NCBI GenBank assembly: GCA_013397695.1
Contig: VYZI01000128.1
Coordinates: 434,281 to 498,280 of the forward strand
Reading direction: 5' to 3'
DNA: 64,000 nucleotides
Origin: Centropus unirufus
Lineage: Eukaryota > Chordata > Aves > Cuculiformes > Centropidae
This document shows, piece by piece, positions 12,601 through 24,487 of this stretch. A program made the position numbers and the translations under genes. The first letter of the stretch is position 1, and each line of letters opens with the position of its first letter. Below the pieces are notes generated by a model, which saw only the letters and a list, made by a program, of their open reading frames with translations, searched no databases and was not told the DNA's origin.

Positions 12601-15600
12601 CCAAAAATCAAGTTTAATAAATTAATGTGTTTAGGATATTTTTCCTCCCCTTGGGAGTCACCATAAGGTAGAGGAAGGCTTGTGTAGAATGATACAGAGC
12701 CGGTATTGCTGTCTGTAAAGGGGTGTCATGAAACATGCATACAGCTTCCAGGAATTCAACTCTTGCTAGCTGCTGAATCCGCAATTTGGTGGACACGGGA
12801 GGAGGACGAGCTCCATGCTCCATTATGGATTAATGCATCCATGTAGGTTACTCCTCAGCATCCCAGACTGTAATTTATAACAAACTCGGATGGCAGGTGA
12901 TACGACTTCTCCTTGCAGTAGCTCAAAGTGCTAATGAAGAGAAAGACAGGGGTTTAATAAACCCTGTCCAACTGTAGGGATGAATTCTCCGCACCCCCCT
13001 CACCCAACACCCCCTTTGCTCATGCAGGTGAACAAAAGCTGCAGCACAGAGGAACTATCGTTCCTTTTCAACCTTAAGCTAAAACTTTTGGGGAGAACAT
13101 TAACAGTAGAGTCGAAAAAAATATTTTCATTTCCTTTTGATGAATTTTTTAAAAGGGAGAGATAAAATCATGTATTTTGTGCATTTCCAAATCTTTCTGC
13201 AGGGAACATTTACCCTTAAATCAGGCCAAATGACTACATGTTTGTGTACAACCATAGCCTTAGAGGAATGCAGTTTTGCTTTTCCTAGTATTAGAAGACA
13301 CTACAGAGATGGCAAAATAAAAAACAAATTTTCTTTCATAGTGCCTCCTTTCTCAGCTTCTCCTTCATTCTCCAATCTCCCTAATGCAAAGAATCAGTGA
13401 ATTCAAACATTGGGCTCCCACAGACACAACTAATTATTTGCAAGAATTTTAAATCTCTTGTTTTACAAATAAATCACGGTTTTGTAGTGCAAGTTTTCAC
13501 CTTTTTAGACAAAGCATGCAAATACTTCTCCAAATACTTGTCAGAAACAAAGAGCAGCTTATCAATGCAACTAATTTCAAATAAGTGATACGACATCATC
13601 CTGTGATATAAACTTCAGTGACTTAACTAGAAGTCAAACATCTTGATCTTACCTTCTACCAGAATTACTGATGTTTCTCCCTGTTAATCTTACTTTCTTT
13701 TTGTCTTGGAGTTAAAAGACAGGAAACCGTTGCAAAACAGAAGATAAGAAAACATCACAAACTCATACCAGGGCCTTTTCAACATGACCTGCTCACAAGT
13801 TCTCCTACCACAATTGTTTTTTTTCAAGTTCTGTTCATTATCAGAACGTACACAGAACCAGAAAAAATAGCCCCAAACAAGTATATTCTTTTGACAAAAA
13901 TTCACTATCTTGACTGTGAAGAGGGAAATGGTGAATTTTACAAATTATGGCAAAAGTAATTCCAGCCAAACTAATGTTCTGCTAAACCTGTGTATCAGCA
14001 CAGATGTGATTTTAAATACTAATCCAACAAATTGCCTGATTATATAATATTAAACACATACATTTCCTCCTCTAGATGTTCTCCAAATGATAGTTACTGA
14101 AGACACATACTCTTCTCTGTTATTCATTAGCACTTTTTAAATGGCATCAAGCTTTTTATAAATTTCCGGTGTACAATTTCCATTAAAAAGAGAGAGGACT
14201 GTACCACAGTCAGACTGAGAGCACTTTGATTTCCAGATATCCCACACTATATGATCATAAATAATCTGCACATCATAAAATTTAAGGTATTCTGAATGCC
14301 CAGTTTTAGCCCCTGAAACTTCACTCCATTCCACTTTGCAATTCATAAATGACAGCTGGACTGGAAGAATTAAGATGCTTGAACTCACACGCTATCTTCC
14401 AGATTGAAAAGAATCAATCTGGATTCTGCCTCTGAATTTTCCCCACCAACTTCTAGTTTTGCTGCTTGTTTTACTGAGTCAATAAATGCTACTGCACATA
14501 TATCCTCAGCTATTTCTCTCCCTGAAACCCTGTTAATCCATAAAACGAGGAACAACAAGGCAGGGGTAAGGGAAGAAATTCAATATACTCTCTCAAAAGT
14601 AGTCACCAAGTACCACACGAAGCAAGAGCACCAGATGGGGTTGCTGACCATAGAAGTAGGTGGAAGAAAATATCCTACTGTTACATGCCATCTGAAGAAG
14701 GGGAAAAAGCCGAACATCCAAATACATTTACCTTTAAAAGAGACAGATAATTATTTTGGGGCTGCAGAAAGAATACAAAGAGATACATTTAATGGCCTAC
14801 TTATTGCTACCTTTTAAAAAAAAAAAACCCACTTTTTGGGAAGAACTGGCTGCTTGAGTCCCATAAGACCGAGGGAGTTGAATTAAATGCTCAGTTGCAA
14901 AAGCTAATGGGAAAACCATGAAAGCACCGAGACCAGCTACAGCCCACATAATTTATAAACATTTGACAGCTAACAGTTTCTTTTTTTGTTATTATGTAGA
15001 TTTCGATGCATTTTCCTCTTAGCCATTGGAAAAAAAAAAAGTAGCGGGACTAAACATTTGCCGTCTAGAAGACACAGTTTTCTGAGAATTTAATAGATCG
15101 CTTTTTTGCCTCTTGGTTACCCCTATCTTCTTTTCCCTAACATTTCAAAGATAACCAATATCAGGGCTGTTATTTAGTAACTGGTTCTCAGCACTCTGTG
15201 CTGGCCGTGTAAATCCCTATTGACTTCACTGGTCTTTCCAGATTGACTGTGTCATCAGGCAGACCACACATCATCTAGGAGTTACAACCCTCAGATTGAA
15301 GATCTCATCTACTTTTTAAGTTCCTGATGATCATACATTTATACTTACTCCTTTTGTATTTTAAAGGAGTTCAACATTACTCAGACAAGTAGATTTTGGT
15401 TTTTTTTATTTCATTTGCAAAAAATGCTGCATCTGTTTCAAACTGATGCTCACTCTTGGTTTGTCCTTTGGGGAGAGAGAATGTGGGTGTCTATACTGGG
15501 ATGGGCGCATATGCTTAGCCATCCCTCTAAATACACATTTGCATCAAGGCTCTTTCAATAAGCCTGCACCAACAGGTCTCCATCGCCGTGAACTTTGTTA

Positions 15601-18600
15601 CTGCCTTGCTTGTACTAAAATAGTAAAAGCTAGCTCAAATGTAGGTATTAAATTGAACATGCAACGCACTGGAAGCACAAATACTCAGTAAGAATGAAGG
15701 TCTACACATTTTAAAAAGTTACAGGGCAGATCCGGAAACAGCTGGTGATGACCAAACTTACACTGAAGATTTCAGATCAAGCTAGGAGAAATCAAAATGA
15801 GGATATTAAGTAATATTGAGAGAGGTGAGAACCAGCCACAAAATCAGAAAAAGTTACAATAAGACAACATAAGTGGCTCCCAAGATTATTTAAATTCCAT
15901 GGAACCCAAAGTCTTTCTGCCAGGTACATAATATCCGGTCCAAAGACTTGCTGCTGCAGAGATCTGCCATTCCCTGCTACTCATGCAAATAATCATTCTT
16001 CACAGCTGAGGCGGCTTCCCAAGAGGCTGATTAACAGGAAGAACTTGCTCAGGATTTTGAGAACTACCCGAATCAAATTCGGAGCACAGACCAGCAGCAT
16101 CACTGTACAGAGGAAGAGTAGACCACTTCTAGAAGCGCGGTGGCACACCATAAAGCAGCTCCTCCTTGGAATTAAACAAGACTGAATCTAGAATTCAGCA
16201 CTTGTGAACACACCACCTGGCAGGATTTTCTTGTAAGCAGCTTGCACAGTAAAAAGGGAAGCCCAGGTGGTTGTTATGCCCCTTTCATAGTGCAGAGACA
16301 CAATTAAGAGGGAAAAAAGTGGTATATAAAGATTTTTTATTTGGAAAAATATTTACAAAGTTTGTGCCAAAAATAATTACGCCAGATAAGAGTATCTTAG
16401 AAATAATGAAGATAAAGTAAAAAAAGAAACCTAAACCATTCATCCACTAAGGTAAATTAAAGTAAATAAATTCAGCCAATTGGTTATTTCCATAGGGGTG
16501 GATTTCTTTAAATAGTAATGAAATCATTGCTAAAAAATCCATTGTTATTAAAATAAAAAAGTTGGCTCAGCCTACCAAAATTAGATTTGTAAGTTGCTGG
16601 TCATTCCCATAATTAAATCTATGTCACAAATTTGCAAGAAAAATGGACACCATGACTAATGCATTTACTTGCTGCACTGGTGCTGTCAGGCTGTGTAAAT
16701 CATTATGCCTGCTAAAGCAGAGCAGATAAGAATTCCATACATTTTCATTAACCAACTAGGCTTTGTGTATGTGTGAGAAGCCAACTTTCCCATTCCCCAC
16801 AAGCTTTAGCTTTTATTTGGTAGACAATGTAAATAGAAACACTGACCTTGATTTGATTAGCCAAGTGGCTGCTCCAAAAAATTGAGTTTTTTGAGCAATA
16901 TGAACCAGCTCTGTCCCCTTAGAAAGGCAGATCAAAGAACAAAATCATACAAACTTAATTTGGACAAAGGTGATTAATGGCCACCTCGAATAGGTTTCTT
17001 CCTTCAGGCTGATTTACATAGCCTGGACTCATGTGTTATTTCATTTCACAGGTTTCAGTAGAGGAAGCAAAGCTGATCAGAAACAGCATCATAAGTCTCA
17101 GCCAACTAATTTTCTGGCTGCCCTTTGCTCTGTTTTCTCAGGAGTGCAATGACCACCAGGGGAAAGTCCTCCAAATCCTCTCTTTTCCTTTACCTTTTTC
17201 GTCCCCACAGAACTTCAGACTTTGGTTACGGTTCTCTAAGGCGAAGCTGGTGGCTCTTCACTGTTCATAACCCCAAGGCACCAAAGAATCACCCAATATC
17301 CACTCACATCACAAGCTGGATACTCTCACGAGCTTCCAAGCCCACTGTCTCAAGCAGAAAGGAGATTAATGAGCAGCAGAAAGAGGTTAGACAAGGCTGT
17401 TTCTAGTCTAGCGGTGCAGCGCATTTTGTGAGGTCATCCTCTTCCAGACTTCAGGCACCCTCCTTATTCTATGCACTCGTGGCATTGTATGGTCAGTGCA
17501 AATTGGGTTTACCTCTCAGTGTCAGGCTGTGCCTTGGTGAACTTGAAGCCAAAGAGCTGAGCCAGTATCCTGCCTACTGCTCTCCACTTTGAACATTAAC
17601 AGCAATTAGTTTTTTGTCGAATCACAACTTTTAGAAGCAGAAGAGAAAACCTGAGGAAGCATGGCAACGTATACAATGTAAAGGATCTACGAGCCTCGTA
17701 CTTAACATCCCAATCAATTTTTTTTCTGCCTTTAGGTGCAAAAGTATCCGCTCCCACAAGAGGAAGCGGCTCCCTCAGTGCTTTCCATCCCAGCAGCATG
17801 GATTTGCACACTTTACAGTAGCAACCTTGATAACCAACCATGCCGTTTTAGTAAAACGCCATCAGATTTTATTAAAACCCCATTAAGAGGAAAAATTGAA
17901 ATAACTTATTATGTTCCACAATTATTGTAAACCAAACTGTTTAAACAAGGGGAGGAGATAATGATATTAACTACCTAACTCAAAGCAATCCTCTGTGGTA
18001 TGATTCTAAATATGCTCTTGCCTGGAATTTATGTAAATTGAATTCATCTATCGTTAGTTATTACTAATCTAGCTACATAAAAACACTCTTCTGTAACAAT
18101 TAGTTCTTTAAAATACTGTGTTTTAATTAGACCTGGGACATTATTAAACCAAATGTAAATATATACAGTATCATTCCATGCATTGTTTTGCCTGCATATT
18201 TAAAAGGAGTATGGGCTTTGGTGGAGTTCAGAAGAAATTACTTTGAGGTTGGTTGGTAGTTTTTTTAAGGCTTCTCACCACTGAAAACACTTCTAAATGC
18301 TTAATCTAAGTGTATTTCAGATCATCAAGACATAGTTGGCATTTCTATATTTCACCCATCGCAATATGTTCCTCTTCATGTGAATAAGCTCAACTAAGTG
18401 TCATTCTAACATTAGGCTGTCTTCTGCAGACATTTTTTTCCACATTTTAATATAACTTCAAGAACTATTTCCTAGTCATTAAAAAAGAATAAAAAAGAAT
18501 AATAAAAAGAAGAGTAAAAAGCCTAGTGCATCTTTCAGCTCTTAAATCCGCTTACTTCACACAACTGTACCCAGGCACTGGCCCACAGGGCACAGTCTGA

Positions 18601-18994
18601 GAACAGACAACGCACTGTCCTCTTGGTTTTGTCAGGGCTATGCCCAAGTGCAACAGCCCATCCATGTGTTACGTGTTCTAAGACAGGGAACATAAAAATT
18701 GCAGCTTGGCCAATGGTCAGATCCTTCCAAATCACCTCCAGGACTCGCATATGGTCATGGTCACAAAGGTATGAAGACATATCTAAGCCTATTCACAGGC
18801 AGGACATCATCAGACACTAATAATAATGAAAATGTCATTTAGATTCATCATGAATTAAAGATATAGGAAACTGAATCTCCGCCTATCACCAAGTAAGTTG
18901 GGTACCAGTATAAACCAATGACCACTGGGACCTTCCATTCTCTTCTCAGGCCAATTATTTTCATATTTTACAGAACAGTTTTGACTCCAAACAA

Positions 18995-19020
18995 GTGTGT
19001 GTGTTTATGTGTGTGTATAT
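18995..19020. repeat. GT-rich microsatellite, interrupted
   Basis: GTGTGTGTGTTTATGTGTGTGTATAT, a short interrupted dinucleotide repeat. Confidence 0.75.
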
Positions 19021-19306
19021 CATGCTTAATCAGTTTTGCATGGAAAACTCAAAGTCAGCAACAACATGCTAGTGACGTTCAGGAGACAATCCATTAAAGA
19101 CCACGTAGATCTACAGCTCTAAGAAACTGGTAAACAGCTCTGGCTATTTATCATAGTCCCTGGCCTACTATCACCCTACTGCATTTTTAGTCATAAGGTT
19201 CATCCTATCAACCTCAAAACTGGAAAAATTCAGAAGAACAAAGCTTTCGGTAACCATATTTGTGAATTAGTTTATGTCATATATACATATTTCCCATGTA
19301 GTCATG

Positions 19307-19390
19307 ACTTCCTACTGGGATGCCACCATAAGTATTTATATCCTGTACGTAACCACTACTTCCAACTAGGATACCACCCTAAGCATCTAG
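19307..19390. repeat. Diverged direct duplication, period 51
   Basis: Two units of about 32 bp, beginning ACTTCCTACTGGGATGCCAC (19307) and ACTTCCAACTAGGATACCAC (19358), agree at about 26 of 32 positions by eye. This is consistent with an old tandem duplication of a 51 bp segment. Confidence 0.65.
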
Positions 19391-20689
19391 GTGTATGTTT
19401 TTGTGACTTAATAGCAGTCACTTTCTTGATTACTTTTTTTTTTCAATCAGCAATTAGATAAAAAAAACCAGCCAGTACTGTGGTTTGAGTCTAGCTGACC
19501 TTTAATATTTTGAAAAAGTCTTTCATGGCAAATTTTTAATTGCAATATTGCTCCAAGATTCCAAAAGAGTCTTCGGTGAATGAAAAGTGAAATGAGAATT
19601 ATATAGAAATGGAAATTTGCAATGATCAGTTCATGGAACTAAGATCAAACCCAAAAAATCAAGAGTATGACATAAACAGTAATAGCTCAGTTTCTTTCAC
19701 TGAGATTTCTTCAAAGAGCTACAAACAGCATCCAGAAATTAAAACATGCTTACGTTGCTCTACTAGGAGCCAGGATTGTAATCAGATGCTTTGGGGCCTA
19801 AATTCTTATTTGAAGCCAAAAGTCATTCTCCTAGTGACAGCTGAACTGAGGCCTTTGGGTATTTAAGGAAACCTCCTGAACTGAGAGCTTGGGACAGCAC
19901 AGAAACCAGGGCTCATGCACGGACCCAAACTTAAGAGCTGCTCTAACACCAGGATTACACGGTTCGAGGCAGAAAATACCTTCTTCCCAATTGGGGAGGA
20001 CATGAAAAGTAAGAAAAAGGAGCAAGTATTTGGGAACTGACATTCTAAAAAAACGTGAACGGTCATCTGTACCCACCAAACACACATCTACCCTCCTGAC
20101 TTTAACCTAGTTTTCAAAAAAGCATCAGCAGAACACGTAACTTCAAAACGCCATTCAGCTTTCTGTCATGGCTGTAGAGTTTTATGAACTTAAACTCCCA
20201 AATTCCAGCTTTTCATAAAACAAATATGCCTAAAGTGAGTTATTTTGTACTTGTAGTTTTGATTTTAATTTCCTGATATGAGTTCTTTTGTCATCCATTC
20301 ATTTTATACATCATACCCCTCTTTCTGGGACACAACACTGGCATCACAGCCACACTCTTCTAAATATGCACAAATTTTAACAAAGAAGAACAAATTCAAT
20401 TGTTAGCTGCCTAAATAAATAAAACAGTCACAGTACCTTGCCCACATATAACACAATTTGCATTTAACATTAATGTCTCTCTAAACAACACATCAACCAA
20501 GGAAATCCATTCTTCCTTTCTTGACAAGATTATTTATTTAGTGTTCTTTACAATGTCCCTTCTGAATCTTTGTAGACCATCAGGCCCACAAATGCTGTTT
20601 TAGCTTTAGCTTAGAAATGGTTATATTTCCAACTGGATTGATTCCTTCCCCATATTTAGCTCTTTCAGTGTGTTCCTCAGAGACATCGA

Positions 20690-21000
20690 GTGGCTTCACT
20701 GACAGTGAAATATGCTAAACAAATGACATGTCACTGAGTAAATTAGCATCTACTCTCTGATCAGCTGGGTCATGTTTTCTTTTCAAAATCCATGGCCTCT
20801 TGATAGAAAATAATGAGTATTTGATGGGCCTTATTAGAAAAATCAATATATTGATGCCCATGCCTGCAACATCCACATAATAATAGATTCTGTTAACCCA
20901 TTAAGGAGAAAATTAAGATGTGTTTACACATTATTAATTTACTACAAGCAGAGACAATTTATTCACTACTTTTCTCAAGAGTTAAACAAAAAGAAAAGAA
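20690..21000. promoter_or_regulatory. Candidate intronic regulatory block near exon 5 (unverified)
   Basis: AT-rich unique sequence 160-470 bp downstream of exon 5 in gene direction. It includes a perfect 14 bp palindrome ATCAATATATTGAT (20842-20855) overlapping AAAAATCAATA, a good match to the ONECUT/HNF6 site, plus ATTAATTTA-type homeodomain cores. The block could equally be splicing-related or neutral. The call is inference only. Confidence 0.2.
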
Positions 21001-21160
21001 ATTGCAGTATCTGTATTTAATGGCATGGTGATGTTAAGTGAAAGATGCTTAGATTTTTGCTAGCTAAATGGCAGTTCCACCGATACTAATGTGAAAAACA
21101 CAAACACACCACTAAAAATAAGAATATTAAAGCATGTGCTATAAATACTGTATTACTTAC

Positions 21161-21199
21161 CAAAAAACTTCCAAAAGCAGAATTAAATATAGCAGCTGC
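21161..21199 (-). CDS. SLC10A7: SLC10A7 short coding exon (exon 5, 39 bp), residues about 133-145
   Basis: This 39 bp exon on the minus strand encodes 13 residues, AAAIFNSAFGSFL. They follow directly after the GGNE that ends the previous exon and form the start of the next membrane helix. The acceptor is a pyrimidine tract ending CTCTCTGCAG and the donor is TTG|GTAAGT, a consensus match. Both ends are in phase 0, so the exon could be skipped without breaking the frame. It lies between an upstream intron of 36.9 kb and a downstream intron of at least 21.1 kb, an extreme contrast for so small an exon. The next expected exon, starting with the glycine that follows FL in the family, was not found in 1-21160 and should lie beyond the window. 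A reading frame running through it (21086-21307) continues into intron sequence and is not itself a gene. Confidence 0.95.
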
Positions 21200-22059
21200 C
21201 TGCAGAGAGAAAAAGATAAACATCACCAATGGTAAAATAGCTACAGCACAAGAACAAAACGTTATTCCCCTGCCCGACAAGCCATTAGATTCTCCAAATA
21301 CACACATACACAGAAACCATTAGGCAGTTAGCCACTGCTTAAAAAATTGCCAGTGGCCTCTAAGTTATGAAGACAGATAGGTTCTAGTTTATGCATTCAT
21401 TATGTGCTGAAACAGGCAAAAACGGGAGGAAATTCCTTGCCAGTGAAAGAATATCCACAAGAACATATTACACAGAAGCTTGGTTGCACTGCTTTTGCTT
21501 TAATTTCGCAGGAACATTTTACATAATGACCTATTAATTATAAAAAATATTATCTGATGTACTTAAAACATTGCATTTTCATAGACTTTTAACTATTTTT
21601 AATGGCATATCAATCAGGCAAGCAAACTAGTTTCCTTGTTCATCATTATAAATTAATAACAAACGCAGAAGCTTCTGTAGTTTGACTGACAAATTTAAAA
21701 TAGAAACAACAACACACCCCAAGCAAAAAAAAACCCACAACCACCTCATACTTCTGAGGCCAAAAAATGGCTAATCATTACTTTTTATTCCACAGTCTTT
21801 TAACATCAGAAAATAAAACAATTTTGATAATGACTTTAAAAGTGTTTGTGCTTACCTAATTATCCAGGTAATACAAGGTAGCGGTAACTATTTCTTAACA
21901 TTAACTCATTAAATTCCAGGAAGTTAAAACTTGAGTCTTGAACAGCTTTCCCCAATTACCAAGAAAGAAGAGAAACTCTTGTATGGCAGCCAGTCCGGTG
22001 ATGGAAAGCCACACAGCAAAGGTAAGATAAAGGGAGGAAGAAAATGTACTATTTGCATG

Positions 22060-22520
22060 AAGATTTAGAGCAGAGTCAAATTAATCACCCTGGACACTTC
22101 CAGCCACGGATTAATAACAAGTGAGTTTAGCAAGTTTGAATAGAGTCCAAAATCAGGGTAGGAGCTGTAGCTGAACCTGCCTTCTGCTCCATAAGAGGAT
22201 GCAATGAAAATGAATGGGTAATGAGATCCCCGGCTCTAGAGAGCTTAGCTTTCTTATTCGAGTTCATAATTAATTCAAAGCTTTGATAATTTCATTAGAT
22301 TCCTCCTCTGCTGGCCCTATCAATAAAAGATGGCGCTGGACCGCAGCTCCTCAGTGGCCCCAGTACAAAAACAAACGCAGACTGGGGAAACCTTTGCTGA
22401 CTTGCTTACTAACAGGGACAATGGCATATGGCACTCCATGTTGCGGAGGGAGCATCTGAATAGACTCAGCTAAATAAAACATTATAGCTGACAGTTGTAA
22501 ACTACAGTAACATATTTTAA
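22060..22520. promoter_or_regulatory. Candidate intronic regulatory block (unverified)
   Basis: This non-repetitive stretch lies under 1 kb from exon 5 on its upstream side in gene direction. It has several TAAT-type homeodomain cores, a 12 bp palindrome TCAAAGCTTTGA (22275-22286) containing a TCF/LEF-like CTTTGAT, and a YY1-like AAAGATGGCGCTG at 22326-22338. Such clustering is what conserved enhancers often look like, but motifs of this length also occur by chance. The call is inference only. Confidence 0.25.
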
Positions 22521-22557
22521 CACCTCTTCCTCATCAGCATTCCTTTTTTTGAACCTT

Positions 22558-22574
22558 AAAAAAAAAAAAAAAAA
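22558..22574. repeat. A run, 17 bases
   Basis: A homopolymer about 165 bp before the solo LTR. No retroelement body is recognisable upstream of it. Confidence 0.8.
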
Positions 22575-22733
22575 GGAGGCACAAATCCAAACAGTTTCTC
22601 TTGCCAGGGATCACAGCCGAAAGCACAAGTATTACGAAAAACAACTCTTCAACAAGTGTGAAGTGGATCAGGATTTTTCACCTGTATTTGAGGCTGCGCA
22701 GCTGATGCTTTCATGTGGCAAGAGAGACACATT

Positions 22734-22738
22734 ACACC
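22734..22738. repeat. Target-site duplication, left copy (ACACC)
   Basis: Five bases directly before the TG start of the solo LTR, identical to the five bases after its end. Confidence 0.75.
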
Positions 22739-23298
22739 TGTACTGATTTTGGCTGGGATAGGGTTAATTCTTTTTTTTATGGAAGCTAGTATGGGTCTAT
22801 GTTTTTAAATTGTATTGATAAAACAGGAATTTTTTCATTCCTGCTGAGCAGCGCTCAGACCAAGTCAAGGCCTTTTCTGCTCCTCACACCATCCCACCAG
22901 TGAGCAGGTTGGGGGTGCACAACAAGCTGGGAGAGGAGCACAGTTGGGAGAGCCAGCTCCAAACTGACCAAAGGGATATTCCATACCATACGATGTCACT
23001 CTCAGCAGGAAAATAGGGGTGAGGTTCTCTGGGAGGCCACTGCTTGGGGACAGATTGGTGGCAAGCATTTGTTTTCATTTGCATTACTTGTCTTTCTTGG
23101 AGTTTATTCCTCCCTCTTTGTTTTTTTTTTTTTTCATTACAATTTATTTTTAGTATTTTATTTCAATTGCTAAACTGTTCTTAACCCTCCAGTTTCCTCA
23201 CTTTTATCCTTACAATTCTCTTGACCCCATTCCAGGTGGGGAGAACCAAGCAAGCAACTGTGTGGTGCTTAGTTGCTGGCTGGATTTAAACCATGAAA
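22739..23298 (+). mobile_element. Solo LTR of an avian endogenous retrovirus, with 5 bp target-site duplication
   Basis: This is a 560 bp element beginning TGTACTGATTTTGGCTGGGA and ending near GTGCTTAGTTGCTGGCTGG, ATTTAAACCATGAAA. Both ends match a long-terminal-repeat family that is abundant in bird genomes, which I recognise from memory of its terminal and central motifs (for example AAAGGGATATTCCATACCATA near 22972). It is flanked by identical ACACC at 22734-22738 and 23299-23303, a 5 bp duplication typical of retroviral integration. No internal gag/pol/env sequence or second LTR is present, so this is a recombination-derived solo LTR. The core promoter looks decayed: where the family usually has a TATA motif, the sequence reads CAGCAGGAAAATAGGG. 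A 14-base T run lies inside at 23121-23134. It sits antisense to SLC10A7, as is usual for LTRs tolerated in introns. Confidence 0.88.
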
Positions 23299-23303
23299 AC
23301 ACC
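23299..23303. repeat. Target-site duplication, right copy (ACACC)
   Basis: Five bases directly after the solo LTR, identical to 22734-22738. The boundary choice implies the LTR now ends in AAA rather than the usual CA, a small mutation, so the exact end carries some doubt. Confidence 0.7.
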
Positions 23304-24471
23304 CATTCAAACAAACCTACTGCAAGGGATCATTTTCAGTACAGGAGAAGTCCTTGCAGGTATCTTTTGTTAATCTATCTTTCATAAGGTCCTTTTTATC
23401 ATTATATAAAAAAAAATAATCAGGTTTACCAAGTTTCTTTGGTATTTGTTGGACATGTGCCATTCATAGACTGATTGTATTTGACCACTTTGATCTGATA
23501 AGGTCCCTTTTATTACATCCTGCCTCTGAATCCATGAAGGAGGATCTAGACTTCCACTTTTAAGCACTCTTAAAGATCTTTTCCTTGCTATATAAAATAG
23601 TGTAAATCAACTGTTAAGATCTGAAAGACAGAAGCATCTGGGCTCTACACCTGCACCAGAAGGTTGGGAGGAGAGTTGATGGTCATCTCCTCCTCATGTA
23701 GATTTTGTGCGCGGAATGACAGCTACATTTCTGTCTGCTACAAAGATCTGCACTGTGTCCCTCCTCAGGAAACCTGTTGAAGTCTACATAAAATGGATAG
23801 AGAACATAAAAAGTAGCCCTTCCCTCCCTAGCATGCTAAACTTACCTGCCTATCTCAAAAATATCCAGTCCTACCAGAGGCTGGATTGAGGCCAGGCTCT
23901 GCTTGCAGTGCAGGTGACCCCGCCAGACCACATCCACTCATGCAAGAGAAATAACTTCATTGGCCTTCAACCCTTTTCCTGGTCATTTCAACAATGCACA
24001 AAGAACAAAGCAGCAGCTGGCAAGAACCAATATGCTTAGAATGGCACTGCGTATCTAGTTTTAGCCACATGAATGGCTACAAATTCTGATCTGGGGATCA
24101 CCTAGAGACATAATTTTATTTCTTTTTTACTTAAAATATGCTGTAATTCCACTTCCAGGAAAAGTTCCGTACCTCAAAAGATGGTAAGGAATCAAAGCAG
24201 ATGGTTCTGGTGGTGCATATTTTGATCAACAAACTCCTTTTCTTTCTTCCTTCCTGACCCACCAGGAAGATTTTGACATTTATTCTAAACCATATAATAC
24301 CTACTAAGACAAATTTTATACTTCAAGTATTCAGCCAGTCATGTGCAAAAGTCATAAGTTCACACCTGGTCCAGGGGTACACTAGTTTGCAATTTTTAGT
24401 ACCCCTTCTCCAAAGCATCAAAAACCATCCATGGCAGATGATTAAACACACATTCCAGGCAAAAGAAGAAG

Positions 24472-24487
24472 AAAAAAAAAAAAAAAA
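24472..24487. repeat. A run, 16 bases
   Basis: A homopolymer preceded by AAAAGAAGAAG. Confidence 0.8.

Larger units (their letters stand above)
1..21160 (-). other. SLC10A7: SLC10A7 intron 5, 5' part (at least 21.1 kb)
   Basis: This intron follows the 39 bp exon, starting with donor GTAAGT at 21160 and continuing past the window's low-coordinate edge. It holds three CR1 fragments (about 2213-2555, 7871-8002 and 9521-9657), a 17-base A run at 3196-3212, a GT-rich microsatellite near 18995 and a diverged 51-bp-period duplication near 19307. I looked for the next SLC10A7 exon (the segment after FL in the protein) on the minus strand and did not find it. The remaining sequence is AT-rich and has no supported genes. 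Confidence 0.88.

Noticed and set aside
14404..14817. 137-codon plus-strand open frame
   Set aside because: No recognisable domain, no supporting splice or promoter signals, and low-complexity AT-rich surroundings. Probably chance.
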